Both the position numbers and the translations under genes were made by a program. The notes below the pieces were generated by a model that saw nothing but the letters and a program-made list of their open reading frames with translations, made no database searches and had not been told where the DNA came from. Below, one piece after another: positions 26,901-36,400 of a stretch of DNA of 63,162 bases (within the stretch, counting starts at the first letter, position 1; each line of letters opens with the position of its first letter). The DNA is from Flavobacterium sp. 9AF (GTDB taxonomy: Bacteria; Bacteroidota; Bacteroidia; Flavobacteriales; Flavobacteriaceae), in the NCBI RefSeq assembly GCF_902506265.1, contig NZ_LR733607.1, positions 1 through 63,162 of the forward strand, in the 5' to 3' direction.

Positions 26901-27082
26901 TTTTAGGTTATAAATTTAACAAACTAATAAAAAGTTCAAGTTTAAGGGTTTATGGAGCTTTAAATAATCCTTTTTTAATCACTAAGTATTCAGGTCAAGA
27001 CCCTGAAAACTTTAATGCGATTGATACTAATTTTTATCCAAGACCTAAGTCTTATACTTTTGGTTTAAGTATGGATTTCTAA
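23990..27082 (+). CDS. susC: SusC-like TonB-dependent outer membrane transporter
   Basis: This 1030-residue outer-membrane importer for starch oligosaccharides has a signal peptide ending around LGTFAQ (residue ~23). A carboxypeptidase-regulatory-like domain follows (NVLKGRVLDSATQSPLPSVN onward to ~100). Next come the SusC hallmark segment EGVVVIGYGSVKKEDATGS with the plug domain (~110-225, IRIRGGSSLN, VIDGIPVD, LKDASASAIYGSRASNGVI), then a 22-strand-type barrel ending in an aromatic-rich segment SYTFGLSMDF. It would act with SusD, encoded 10 nt downstream, as a lidded transporter driven by TonB. It is the first gene of the plus-strand arm and probably under LacI-type control. Confidence 0.95.
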   Translation: MKTLQKQLFFIMLVFLPLGTFAQNVLKGRVLDSATQSPLPSVNIAVANSTSGTSTDFDGNFMLSNLSDGDQIVFSYVGFAKQTFIYKGQKEITIYMVEDANQLEGVVVIGYGSVKKEDATGSLVSVTSKEFNKGAIVSADQLLTGKVAGLRITTNGGQPDSAPNIRIRGGSSLNANSSPLIVIDGIPVDNTTQAGVSNPLSFINPNDIESFTVLKDASASAIYGSRASNGVIIITTKKGTSGEAQYNYSANVSVSKVGKKIEVMNGSDFTKFIQQYHPTYTNFLGIDDPNSTATDDLSTPNVIEGRILFDTDWQDAIYRTAISTDHNFSAKTNLYKVLPMRASVSYTKNEGIVKTNDYERYNYSLKLSPKLFKDYLKIDANARLISVVKNSIDEGGALGGAIKMDPTKPLYDYSSSNRFGGYYQDLSIHPNNPSQYLNTISGQYNPLALLEQRNRPERVLRFLGNIEMDYKMHFLPELRAVLNLGIDASKARIREVFSNNALATYRVINNGADYVFNPGLNYLENQKMTNVTMDSYLAYSKTFDGFVNKFDIQGGYSYQNFKNDGNKEIYRYNPNSGIREVQLSEGNLNNRYYNVLNLQSFFGRTNIDLANKYLVTLTFRADGSSLFREDKRWGYFPSAAVAWKLKEESFLSDVTFVNDAKIRIGVGKTGQQDITGTVGFYPSTPLFSVGSNSSQYLDGSNLYSALAFNEDLTWEKTTTYNLGIDFDFFKNNFLSGSFDIYKKETNDLLAEVPLPPGQGLKNTFIKNVGSTEGKGFELNLNFKPIQTDDFRLEVYTNLGYSYVKVTDLKDVDRVPAGGNLPTGTGVNIAYHVVGLQPYSFWVFEQLYDVNGNVIPGAFVDRNADNVITNEDRYYKAVRPNWTFGFGFNFNYKNWDVSSSWRGQFGGQVYNSRILTSGWVDSAIPTNSNSLSNVLNFYSGEADTAFQNYNGNATFSDYFLEDATFLRCENIILGYKFNKLIKSSSLRVYGALNNPFLITKYSGQDPENFNAIDTNFYPRPKSYTFGLSMDF

Positions 27083-27092
27083 AAAATACAAT

Positions 27093-28634
27093 ATGAAAAG
27101 AGTTAAATTATTAAGTTTATTTATTCTGAGTTCTGTATTGTTTTCTGGTTGTACAGATGATTTAAATACAGAACCCAAAGTAGAATTGTCATTAGAACAA
27201 TTGTTACAAAAAGACCCGAATGCAATTACCGGTATCATGTCAAAATTATACGGATCATTTGCTTTGTCTGGACCAAACGGACCTGGATCTTCTGATATAA
27301 GTGATGATCCAGGAGAATCTCCTTTTTTAAGAGGGATTATTAATTTGCAAGAGTTTACTGCAGACGGTATGAAAAATCGTTGGGGAGACGATGGTTTGGA
27401 TCAATTAACAACCACTTCAAGCTGGGATGAGAACAATAAGTTTTTTAGATATTTATATAATCGTGTGTATTATACTGTTCCGCAATGTAATAACTTGCTA
27501 GTGGTTCTTAATAATGTTGATGTTCCAAATGAAGAATCTATTGTAAGTGAAGTAAGATTTTTAAGATCTTTAGCGTATTACTATATGATTGATTGTTTTG
27601 GAAAAGGAGTTTTAGTTACTGAAGAGAATGTAGGTGAGTCAACACCTTTACCAGAAGCATCTAGATTAGATTTATTTAATTTTGTTGAAGCTGAATTGTT
27701 AGATATTGAAGATAAAATTGCTACAACAAATAGTTATGGAAGGGCAAATAAAGCGGTAGTGAGAATGCTACTGGCAAAATTGTATTTAAACGCTCAAGTA
27801 TATACAGGTGTTGATAGATATACAGATGCATTGACATATACCAAAAAAGTAATAGCTGAAGGCGGATATACTTTAAATAATAATTTTGCAGCTAACTTTA
27901 CGGGAGATAATAATACATCTAATGAGATAATTTATCCTTTAATTGCTGATCCTTTAGTAAGCCAAAGTTATGGAAATACAACCTATATTGTCAATGGTAG
28001 CTTAAACAGTGCTACCATGACATTAAGCACTTATGGTGCAACACAAGGTTGGGGAGGACATAGAGCGACAAAAGCATGGTATGGATTATTTGGAAATTTA
28101 GGAACTTCAACAGATAGTAGGGCTCAACTTTTTTGGACTAATGGTCATACTTATGAAATGACAGACTATAAAGAATGGATGAATGGATATCCATCTATTA
28201 AATTTAGAAATAATAATTATATGTCTTCTAGTGCATCAACAGATTTTTCTGGAACGGATTTTCCTTTGTTTCGATTGGCAGATGCTTATCTTATGTTTGC
28301 TGAATGTGTGGTAAGAGGCGCAAGTGGAGGTTCAATGACTGAAGCACTTGATTACGTTAATCAAGTAAGACAAAGATCAAATGCTCCAATTATTACTTCT
28401 TCTGAATTAAATCTTGATTTTTTAATTGATGAAAGAGGTAGAGAGCTTATGCTGGAAGGGCATAGAAGAAGTGATTTAATACGTTTTGGTAAATTTACTG
28501 GAGGAAGTTATTTATGGCCTTGGAAAGGAAACACGTTGAATGGTACTGCAATACCGTCAACTTATAATGTTTTTCCAATACCATTAACTGCGCTTCAGGC
28601 AAATCCAAATTTATCTCAAAATCCAGGTTATTAA
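27093..28634 (+). CDS. susD: SusD-like starch-binding outer membrane lipoprotein
   Basis: This 513-residue RagB/SusD-family lipoprotein has a lipobox LFSGC (Cys20) followed by TDDLNTEP. Acidic residues just after the lipidated Cys fit the surface-export signal seen in Flavobacteriia. The N-terminal helical TPR region (SEVRFLRSLAYYYMIDCFG, ~150-168) and the C-terminal conserved LDFLIDERGRELMLEGHRRSDLIRFGKF block are family hallmarks. It binds starch oligosaccharides on the cell surface and works as the lid of SusC. It is 10 nt downstream of susC and 17 nt upstream of the SusE-like gene. Confidence 0.95.
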   Translation: MKRVKLLSLFILSSVLFSGCTDDLNTEPKVELSLEQLLQKDPNAITGIMSKLYGSFALSGPNGPGSSDISDDPGESPFLRGIINLQEFTADGMKNRWGDDGLDQLTTTSSWDENNKFFRYLYNRVYYTVPQCNNLLVVLNNVDVPNEESIVSEVRFLRSLAYYYMIDCFGKGVLVTEENVGESTPLPEASRLDLFNFVEAELLDIEDKIATTNSYGRANKAVVRMLLAKLYLNAQVYTGVDRYTDALTYTKKVIAEGGYTLNNNFAANFTGDNNTSNEIIYPLIADPLVSQSYGNTTYIVNGSLNSATMTLSTYGATQGWGGHRATKAWYGLFGNLGTSTDSRAQLFWTNGHTYEMTDYKEWMNGYPSIKFRNNNYMSSSASTDFSGTDFPLFRLADAYLMFAECVVRGASGGSMTEALDYVNQVRQRSNAPIITSSELNLDFLIDERGRELMLEGHRRSDLIRFGKFTGGSYLWPWKGNTLNGTAIPSTYNVFPIPLTALQANPNLSQNPGY

Positions 28635-28651
28635 CATAAAATTGTTTTAAA

Positions 28652-29734
28652 ATGAAAAAAATATTAAAAATATCAATCCTAATAGTATTACTAGCTTTTA
28701 ATTTTTCTTGTGAAAATGATGAACAAGTTACTGTTCAAGCAGATGTAGACCCACAATTAGTTTCTCCTCTAAGCGGAAATGATTATGAACTAAATCCTGC
28801 AAATGCAGCAAATGAGGCAACAACATTAGTTTGGAATCATGCAAAATATTCTGTGCAAACAGAAGTTAATTATGAGGTGCAAGTTGCTTTATCTGGTACA
28901 GATTTTTCAAATTACGAAATAGCTGGTTTAACTACAAATAGATTTGTTACTTGGACAGTTGAAGAATTGAACGGTTTAATGTTAACTTTAGGTGCAACAC
29001 CTTATAATGCTACAGATATCGATGTTAGAATTAAAGCATCATTAGGATCTAATGAAAGTTTAGTGTCCTATTCAAATGTTATTACCTTAGGTGTTACTGC
29101 TTATACTACTGAATTACCTAAACTTTGGCTTCCTGGTAGCTATCAAGCAGATTCAGGATATGGAAACAATTGGACACATAGTACAGCTGCTAAATTAGCT
29201 TCCGAAGGATTTGGTAATACAAATTTTGAAGGGTATGTTTATTTTGCTTCTACACAAGTATCGCCAAATGATGGTTTTAAATTTACGGATGCAGCCGATT
29301 GGAATAATGGAATTTTTGGCGATGATGGAACTTTTACTGGTGGTTTAACATCTCCTGGTGATAATATTGGGGTAACTCCTGGTTATTATAGAGTTACCGC
29401 TAATACGACGGCATTAACTTATAATATAACACAAACTACTTGGGCAATCATAGGTAACGCAACCGCTGGTGGTTGGTCAACAGATACACCGATGACTTAT
29501 AACTCGACTACTAAGAAATGGTCTGTCGTAGCTACTTTGAGCACTCAAGCGGCACCAGATAATGGATTGAAATTTAGAGCAAATGGAGGATGGGATATCA
29601 ATTTAGGAGATACAGATGCTGATGGTACAATGGAATACGGTGGTCAAAATATTGGAACAACTGCCGGAACTTATCTAATAGAATTGGATTTATCTAACCC
29701 AAGACAATATACTTATACATTAACACCTCAATAA
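28652..29734 (+). CDS. susE: SusE/SusF-like starch-binding lipoprotein
   Basis: This 360-residue surface lipoprotein (FNFSC, Cys20, followed by ENDEQ) has an N-terminal SusE-type Ig-like domain (VDPQLVSPLSGNDYELNP, ~32-145). Two tandem starch-binding modules of the SusE/F type follow: ~150-255 (LPKLWLPGSYQADSGYG) and ~258-360 (WAIIGNATAGGW, GWDINLGDTDADG). The Trp and acidic loop residues needed for glucan binding are present in both. Only one such protein is encoded, with no separate SusF. It is followed by a hairpin (29739-29758) and then the T9SS amylase gene. Confidence 0.9.
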   Translation: MKKILKISILIVLLAFNFSCENDEQVTVQADVDPQLVSPLSGNDYELNPANAANEATTLVWNHAKYSVQTEVNYEVQVALSGTDFSNYEIAGLTTNRFVTWTVEELNGLMLTLGATPYNATDIDVRIKASLGSNESLVSYSNVITLGVTAYTTELPKLWLPGSYQADSGYGNNWTHSTAAKLASEGFGNTNFEGYVYFASTQVSPNDGFKFTDAADWNNGIFGDDGTFTGGLTSPGDNIGVTPGYYRVTANTTALTYNITQTTWAIIGNATAGGWSTDTPMTYNSTTKKWSVVATLSTQAAPDNGLKFRANGGWDINLGDTDADGTMEYGGQNIGTTAGTYLIELDLSNPRQYTYTLTPQ

Positions 29735-29738
29735 TAGT

Positions 29739-29765
29739 AAGGCTACCCAGGTAGCCTTTCTTCTT
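29739..29765 (+). terminator. Hairpin between susE-like and amylase genes
   Basis: Perfect 9-bp arms AAGGCTACC (29739-29747) and GGTAGCCTT (29750-29758) are followed by TCTTCTTTA. The tract is T-rich but interrupted. It lies 4 nt after the susE-like stop and ends 22 nt before the amylase start. It may partly terminate, or protect the 3' end of, the susCDE message and so lower amylase expression. Confidence 0.65.
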
Positions 29766-29780
29766 TAAAATAAATAAAAA

Positions 29781-32627
29781 ATGAAAGAAAAATTTACGCT
29801 ATTTCTTTTACTACTTACTTGTTTTGCCTTCTCACAAGTTTCTTGGCAAGCAGGAACTCCAGAGGCTAATCAATCTGCTACTTTGTTGTTTGATAAAACT
29901 GGAACTGGGTTGGCTAGCTATTCAGGAACTATTTATGCACATACTGGATTAACTGTTAATGGCACACCATGGCAAAATGTTATTGGTTCATGGGGAAATA
30001 ATACTTCACAACCTGCCTTAACTTTGGTTTCTGGGAATCTATATAAATTAGATTTAACACCAACAATTTTAGCTTTTTATAGCAATCCATCAGGAAGTGT
30101 TACCAAATTAAATGTGGTTTTTAGAAGCGATAATGGTTCTCAACAAACAATTGATTTAGAATTGCCTATTGGTTCTTTTCAAACGAATTTGACAAGCCCG
30201 TATGAAAATAGTACAACCATTCTAAATTCTGGTGGAAGTCTAAACATTACTGCAAATAATACAAACGGGAATGCAAATTATACACTTTTTGCCAATGGAT
30301 CAAGTATTCATACATTTACTGGTTCTTCTTATAACTATACGGATGCGAGCATAACAAGTAATAAAAATTATGAATTACAAATTTCTCAAGGTAGTGTTAC
30401 CAATTCAAAATATTTTGCTGTAGTTGTTAATCCTTCAACAATTACAGAAGCGTTGCCTAATGGATTAGAAATTGGTATTAATTATAATCCTTCAGATAAT
30501 ACCAAAGCTACTTTAGTATTGAACGCTCCAGGTAAGGATTTTGTTTATGTGGCTGGGTCTTTTAATAACTGGAATCCAAATTCAACTTATGCTATGAAGA
30601 AAGACACTTCTTCAGAAAAATTTTGGTTAGAATTAACAGGATTAACTTCGGGGCAAGTATATACTTATCAATATTGGGTTGTTGATCAAACGCCTACAAG
30701 TAATTCACAAGCAATGGTAAAAACAGCAGATCCTTGTTCCACTTTGGTCTTATCACCTTATGATGATCCATGGATTGCTGAAACAAGTTTTCCTGGAATT
30801 ACCACAACATATGCTTATCCTTCAGGACAAGAAAGGGAAGTAACCGTTCTTCAAACAGGACAAACACCTTATAATTGGCAAGTAACTAATTTTACAAAGC
30901 CAAATAAGGATAACTTAGTTGTATATGAGTTATTGGTTCGTGATTTTGATGCTGATAGAAATTACCAAGAGGTTATTGATAAAATCGATTATTTTAAAAA
31001 TTTAGGAATTAATGCCATAGAATTAATGCCAGTAATGGAATTTGAAGGCAATGAAAGTTGGGGTTACAATACCGCTTATCATATGGCTTTGGATAAATTT
31101 TATGGAACCGAAAACAAATTAAAAGAATTGATTGATCTTTGCCATCAAAATGGCATAGCTGTAATATTAGATATTGCTTTTAATCATGCTTTCGGAAGAA
31201 ATCCCATGGTGAGAATGTGGATGAATGATCCAGACGGTGATGGTTGGGGAAGTCCAAATACAGATAATCCTTACTTTAATACAGTAGCAAGACATACATA
31301 TAGTGTAGGAGAAGATTTTAATCATGCTTCTACTTATACAAAAGATTATGTGAAACGGACTATAAAACATTGGATTACAAACTATAAAATTGATGGTTTC
31401 CGTTGGGATTTAACTAAAGGATTTACTCAAAATTGTACTAGTGGTGATGAAAATTGTACGAATGCGTATCAACAAGATCGTATTGATGTTTTAAAAGAGT
31501 ATGTTGATTTTTGCTGGAATTTGGATGCGAATCACTATGCTATATTTGAGCATTTAGGTTCTGATACTGAGGAGCAACAATGGGCAAATTACAAGATTGG
31601 TGAAGGTAAAGGAATCATGATGTGGGGAGAAATGTTTTATAATTATAAAGAATTAGCTAAAGGATTTGCTACTAATGGAGACATTTCTAGAATAGGTCAT
31701 GTAAGTAGAGGCTTTACGGGTAAAAGATTAATGGGTTATCCTGAAAGTCACGATAAAGATCGATTAATGTATGAAGCCGTAACATATGGTAATGGCTCCG
31801 GTTCTTATCCTGTAAATGGAAACTTAACCAATGCTCTTAATCGAATGGCTTCCTTAGGAGCAATTAGTATTTTAGTTCCTGGACCAAAAATGATTTGGCA
31901 TTTTCAAGAGTTAGGTATGGATGATTCTATCTATACATGTAATAATGGTTCTGTAAATTCTGAAACCGATCCTACTCCTGGTGATTGTAAATTAGATACA
32001 AAACCACAACCTCAATGGACAGAAAATTGGCTGTCAGATCCCATTAGAAGTGGTATCTACAATAAGTATGCTAAAATGATTGCATTAAAAACTAACGAAC
32101 CTGTTTTCAATGGTAGTTACACGATTAGTCCAGATGGAAATAATGTAAAGCAAAGAATTTATGTCTATGATAATAGTTTGCCAAGTACACAATTGAAAAA
32201 CGTAGTTATTTTGGCTAATTTTTCAGTTGCCGATTTAACTATAAATCCTAATTTTCCTTACACAGGAACTTGGTATGATTTAATGAATAATTCTTCTATA
32301 ACAGTAACTAATGTAACGACCCCTGTGACGATTCCTTCTGGACAATTCCGAATTTATGGTAATCAACAAACAGTTTTAGATGCAACATCATTTGAAAATG
32401 AAAATACAATTTTATTGTATCCTAATCCTGCAAAGAATAGTATGACTTTATCTTTAGATGCTAAAAAAGTGGAAATTTATAGTGTAACAGGTCAATTGGT
32501 AGAACGTTTTGATCGTGTATTAGCGAATCAAAATATAAATATTGAAGCGATTCAGAAAGGAATCTATTTTGTAAAAATTACAAATAATGATGACAAGATT
32601 GCAAAAAGAAAATTAATAAAAGAATAA
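29781..32627 (+). CDS. T9SS-secreted multidomain GH13 amylase
   Basis: This 948-residue secreted amylase has a Sec signal (CFAFSQ, ~13-18). N-terminal beta domains (~20-220) are followed by a CBM48/E-set-like domain (VYVAGSFNNWNPNSTY, ~255-270). The GH13 barrel has DIAFNH (~464-469), nucleophile Asp543 in GFRWDLTKG, acid/base Glu590 in AIFEHLG and Asp658 in GYPESHDKD. After a beta domain, residues ~875-948 form a type IX secretion type-A sorting domain (ILLYPNPAKNSMTLSLDA ... GIYFVKIT ... KRKLIKE). This makes it a surface or secreted enzyme, filling the job that lipoprotein SusG does in Bacteroides. A strong terminator follows. Confidence 0.93.
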   Translation: MKEKFTLFLLLLTCFAFSQVSWQAGTPEANQSATLLFDKTGTGLASYSGTIYAHTGLTVNGTPWQNVIGSWGNNTSQPALTLVSGNLYKLDLTPTILAFYSNPSGSVTKLNVVFRSDNGSQQTIDLELPIGSFQTNLTSPYENSTTILNSGGSLNITANNTNGNANYTLFANGSSIHTFTGSSYNYTDASITSNKNYELQISQGSVTNSKYFAVVVNPSTITEALPNGLEIGINYNPSDNTKATLVLNAPGKDFVYVAGSFNNWNPNSTYAMKKDTSSEKFWLELTGLTSGQVYTYQYWVVDQTPTSNSQAMVKTADPCSTLVLSPYDDPWIAETSFPGITTTYAYPSGQEREVTVLQTGQTPYNWQVTNFTKPNKDNLVVYELLVRDFDADRNYQEVIDKIDYFKNLGINAIELMPVMEFEGNESWGYNTAYHMALDKFYGTENKLKELIDLCHQNGIAVILDIAFNHAFGRNPMVRMWMNDPDGDGWGSPNTDNPYFNTVARHTYSVGEDFNHASTYTKDYVKRTIKHWITNYKIDGFRWDLTKGFTQNCTSGDENCTNAYQQDRIDVLKEYVDFCWNLDANHYAIFEHLGSDTEEQQWANYKIGEGKGIMMWGEMFYNYKELAKGFATNGDISRIGHVSRGFTGKRLMGYPESHDKDRLMYEAVTYGNGSGSYPVNGNLTNALNRMASLGAISILVPGPKMIWHFQELGMDDSIYTCNNGSVNSETDPTPGDCKLDTKPQPQWTENWLSDPIRSGIYNKYAKMIALKTNEPVFNGSYTISPDGNNVKQRIYVYDNSLPSTQLKNVVILANFSVADLTINPNFPYTGTWYDLMNNSSITVTNVTTPVTIPSGQFRIYGNQQTVLDATSFENENTILLYPNPAKNSMTLSLDAKKVEIYSVTGQLVERFDRVLANQNINIEAIQKGIYFVKITNNDDKIAKRKLIKE

Positions 32628-32653
32628 ATTATTTCAGTTGGTTAGGTTTTCTT

Positions 32654-32687
32654 AAGAGCCTCTTTTTAAAAAGAGGCTCTTTTTTTA
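32654..32687 (+). terminator. Strong intrinsic terminator ending the starch locus
   Basis: AAGAGCCTCTTTTT (32654-32667) pairs perfectly with the adjacent AAAAAGAGGCTCTT (32668-32681), followed by TTTTTT. It lies 27 nt after the T9SS amylase stop. Confidence 0.9.
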
Positions 32688-32719
32688 TACTATATTTTAA
32701 ATTTTGAAGTTATATTAGT

Positions 32720-33175
32720 ATGGAAAAGAAGCAAATTTATATTGTAATACTATTATTTGTCTTTATTTTAGGGTGTAAAACAAAAGACGTAAATACACAA
32801 TACAGAGACGATTTTAGAAGTATTTCAGAAAAAGAAAAAGAAGTTTTTTTAAAACAATATCACGCTACTTCAAGTGATAAAAGCGTACTTATTTTAACTC
32901 AAGGTTATAAAGGAGAGAAAATAACGGCTAAGCAAGAGGAAAAGCCTATTTATTCCAATTATCCCATAACCAATTTAAAAACCAAATTAGCAGACTATTT
33001 TGCTTTTTCTAACGAAAGCAACCTTTTTATTTATGATCAATTCTCGAAAAAAGAAATTGTTATCCCTTCCGATAAAGCAAAAAAATATAAATTTATTTAC
33101 CTTTTAAAAAAATATAAGGGTGATACTGCTGATTTTTCTATTACTTATAGTAATACGTTGCGACCATTGAAATAA
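32720..33175 (+). CDS. Small lipoprotein of unknown function
   Basis: This 151-residue protein has an N-terminal lipoprotein signal (VFILGC, Cys19) followed by KTKDVNTQYRDDF. The rest is a mixed alpha/beta protein rich in Lys and Tyr, with no motif I recognise (SVLILTQGYKGEKI, FIYDQFSKKEIVIP). It stands alone between the starch locus terminator and an unusually long hairpin at 33184-33236. The role is unknown. Position next to the RHS genes may be chance, although small lipoproteins can be immunity factors. Confidence 0.7.
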   Translation: MEKKQIYIVILLFVFILGCKTKDVNTQYRDDFRSISEKEKEVFLKQYHATSSDKSVLILTQGYKGEKITAKQEEKPIYSNYPITNLKTKLADYFAFSNESNLFIYDQFSKKEIVIPSDKAKKYKFIYLLKKYKGDTADFSITYSNTLRPLK

Positions 33176-33183
33176 ATTTTTTT

Positions 33184-33241
33184 GTTTACATTTAACTAAA
33201 ATTACAGTTTTTCTGTAATTTTAGTTAAATGTAAACTTTTT
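33184..33241. terminator. Very long perfect hairpin (24-bp stem)
   Basis: Positions 33184-33207 and 33113+ are not needed: the stem arms are 33184-33207 (starting GTTTACATTTAAC) and 33213-33236 (ending GTTAAATGTAAAC), exact inverted repeats with a 5-nt TTTTT loop. T-rich tracts flank both sides, so it could terminate either strand. It lies 8 nt after the small lipoprotein gene. Confidence 0.75.
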
Positions 33242-33448
33242 CTGTTTTTTCAGGAGTGACTAGATTATTTTTGCTATTATAAGAATCTTTAATTAATCTT
33301 TTAGTTTTTTCTTGCTTTATCATTATATAGGATTGATAATTATTTGCTTATTCATTACATGATTATTTAAATGTTTTTCATTGATTTTAGAATAATAATT
33401 TGGTCAACAAAAGAGAAAAGATTTAGTCGAAATTTAAAATAGAAATCA

Positions 33449-36400
33449 ATGAAAAATTATTTTCTTTTTGTTTTTTTTATGGTTGTAGGAGGAATGTATT
33501 CACAAGATGAATCAAACCCATTTACTTCAAATGATAATCAATCAAATAAAATGATTGAGAATGTTAACCTATACAATATTGAATTAGATGGCTTAATAAT
33601 TCCTATAGAAATCTCTTACAACCATAGTGGTTTTAGAGTAGGAGAGGCACCTGGAATAGTTGGTTTAGGTTGGAGTTTCCATGAAATAGGTAAAATAGCA
33701 AGAAAATCAAATCATCTACCAGATGATTATCAATATACAATTACCCCTTCTTCTGATAAAGGAGGATGGTTTTATAATGATAATACTTATATAAATGAAA
33801 TAGGATCAAATACTACAAATTCAAGTACAATAAGAAATAGTAGTGATGTAAGTCCAGATTTTTATGATTTCACTTCGTCTTTTGGTAAAAATGGATTATT
33901 TACTTTTGATAAAAATATAAACTTAGGAAATGTAGAATTAACTCCTGTCTTTTTAGATGGTAACGATAATTTCACTCTTAATTTTAACCTAAATAATCTT
34001 CATTATGGAGTTAACAATTATCAAGATGTCGTTTTTGAATTAAATGAAGAAAATGGTTATACTTATAGTTTTATAGGAGGACCAAGCAATGCTAATTATT
34101 ATAGAAATGGTGGTAACCCTACTAAGACTAAAGATTATTATGTTTCCAAAATTAAATCGAATCATAATGATGATGAAGTGTTTTTGTCTTATTTAGAGAA
34201 AAATTTTGATAATCGAGTTTTATACAGTAGTGGTTATAAAACTTCAACAAATATTTCTCCTATTCAAACTTATTTGGATTATTTTTATCAAGGCGAATCT
34301 AAATTGGTTATAGATGAAATTATAACTCCAAAAGAAAAGATTTCTTTTGAATATAGAGATTATATATTTTATAACAACTCCTCTGGACCAAATGATTATT
34401 TGCCAATTTTAGACGCAATTTATATAAAAAATTTAAATGATGAAATCATAACATCTTTCCATTTGGTTTATGAAGAATGGATAGCATATAATAGACCGCT
34501 TTTGACTAAAATTTATAAAGGAGAAAAAGGTGTTTATTACCCTTATGTTGAAGATTTTTATGACGAACAAGGATTGTCTTATATAAATGTAATAAAGATT
34601 AAAGAATTTGAATATTATGATTATTCTGAATTACATGCTGACTTACAAGCCTCAAATCCTAGTTTTAATTTTAAGAATATTGACTTGTTAGGGTATTATA
34701 ATGCAAGTAATAATAGTACTTTATTTCATGGGAATATGAATCCTTGTAGTAGTCAATCAGTGTATACTGGAGATAGAATCCCTAATTTATTAGGTGCTAA
34801 ACAAGGAGTTTTAAAAAAATCTATTAATAATTTAGGAGGTATAATGGAATATGATTACCAATTAAATGCTGATTCAGGGAAGTATGGAGGAGGTTTAAAA
34901 ATTTCTAGTATTATGGAAAAACCCGATGTAATTACTACCTATACTACAACATTCCAATACACAGGTTTTTCTGGTTTTTCAGTTGATATGGTTAATCCAT
35001 TAAATTCTATGATGAGAGGATCTTCTATAAAATCTGTCACTAGTTTTCCTAACGAAGAATTACCTGATCAATGTCAAGAATGTGATTATGTAAATCATTA
35101 CCAAAAATCAGGTAATTTTTTTACAACAGTTACTTCAAAGAAATTTATTAAAAATGTACCCAATCAAGATGGCTCTGAGATAGGCGATTTGTTCTTAATA
35201 ACAAAGACAACATACCGTCCAAATTATAAAACACTTGTACGTACTCCTTTAGTAGAAAAAGTTGAAGTATTTGAAGATGCAGAATTTGCATATGATCCAA
35301 ATGGGCCAACTGGTTGGTCAACATTGAAAGAAAAAAAAGAATTTATTTATGATTTTGATTTGCAAAATGTAAATTATGTAGCTACAATTAATGCAAATAG
35401 AATATATACTAATGGGGTAACAAACTGCCAAGGTGATTATTTCAGTAGTACTCCAAAAACAACAAGCATAATTAATCGTCCAATATATAAAATAGAAATG
35501 CCTCTTAAAGAAGTTCGTTCTGAAAAATATAAAAGTTATATTGATGAGGGTTATTCTCAAATATTAACTTCAAAACAAGTGATAAGCTATTTTGGTGAGA
35601 ATAACCCTAATTATGCATTAAATGTATTACGTCCTAAGGAAGTTATAAATTATCAGAATGACATTCCAGTTTCAAAGAAGAAATTTAAGTATTTAGTAGA
35701 AGAATTTATTCCAGGAGCTGGCTTAACTAATTTAATTAATTTTAGTACTGAGAATAAAACCTTATTATCAAATGAATCTAACTGGTTATATGAAGACGGG
35801 CAATGGTATTTAAATTCAGCAAATTTTTACGAGTATTTTTCAGATGGTAAAATAAGGGCAACTACATCTTCTATAAAATCGGCTACAAATCAGACTTACA
35901 CAGAAACTAGTTTTAATCCATATTATTCTGGAGGTAATTTAAGCGGTATTTCATTAATCAATAAAATAGAATATGAATATGACTTGAATGGTAAAATACA
36001 TGTTGTCAAGGATTTGGAAAAAAACGAGTTTAAAAGTTTTTACAGAGATAATGATTATAATGCTAATTTAGTGAATTCGGTTTTAATAGGGAATTTAGAT
36101 TATGATACAAATTTTTACAGGAATAGTTTTGAGAACGAAAATGGTATAGACTATTTAGAAACAAGTAATGCTTTAACGGGGAAAAAAGTATATGCAGGTA
36201 CAGAATATATAGATTTTGGAACCTTTCCAAGTGAATATGTTGTATCCTATTGGTATTATCAAGATTTAGATTGGCACATTACTTCCTATGTTCATGAAGG
36301 GGGTAATGTAAAAATAGCTAAACCAGTCCATGCTGATTTTATAGATGAAGTTTGGATAAGACCAAAATTTACAAAATTGATGGGTAAAGTAAACAATAAA

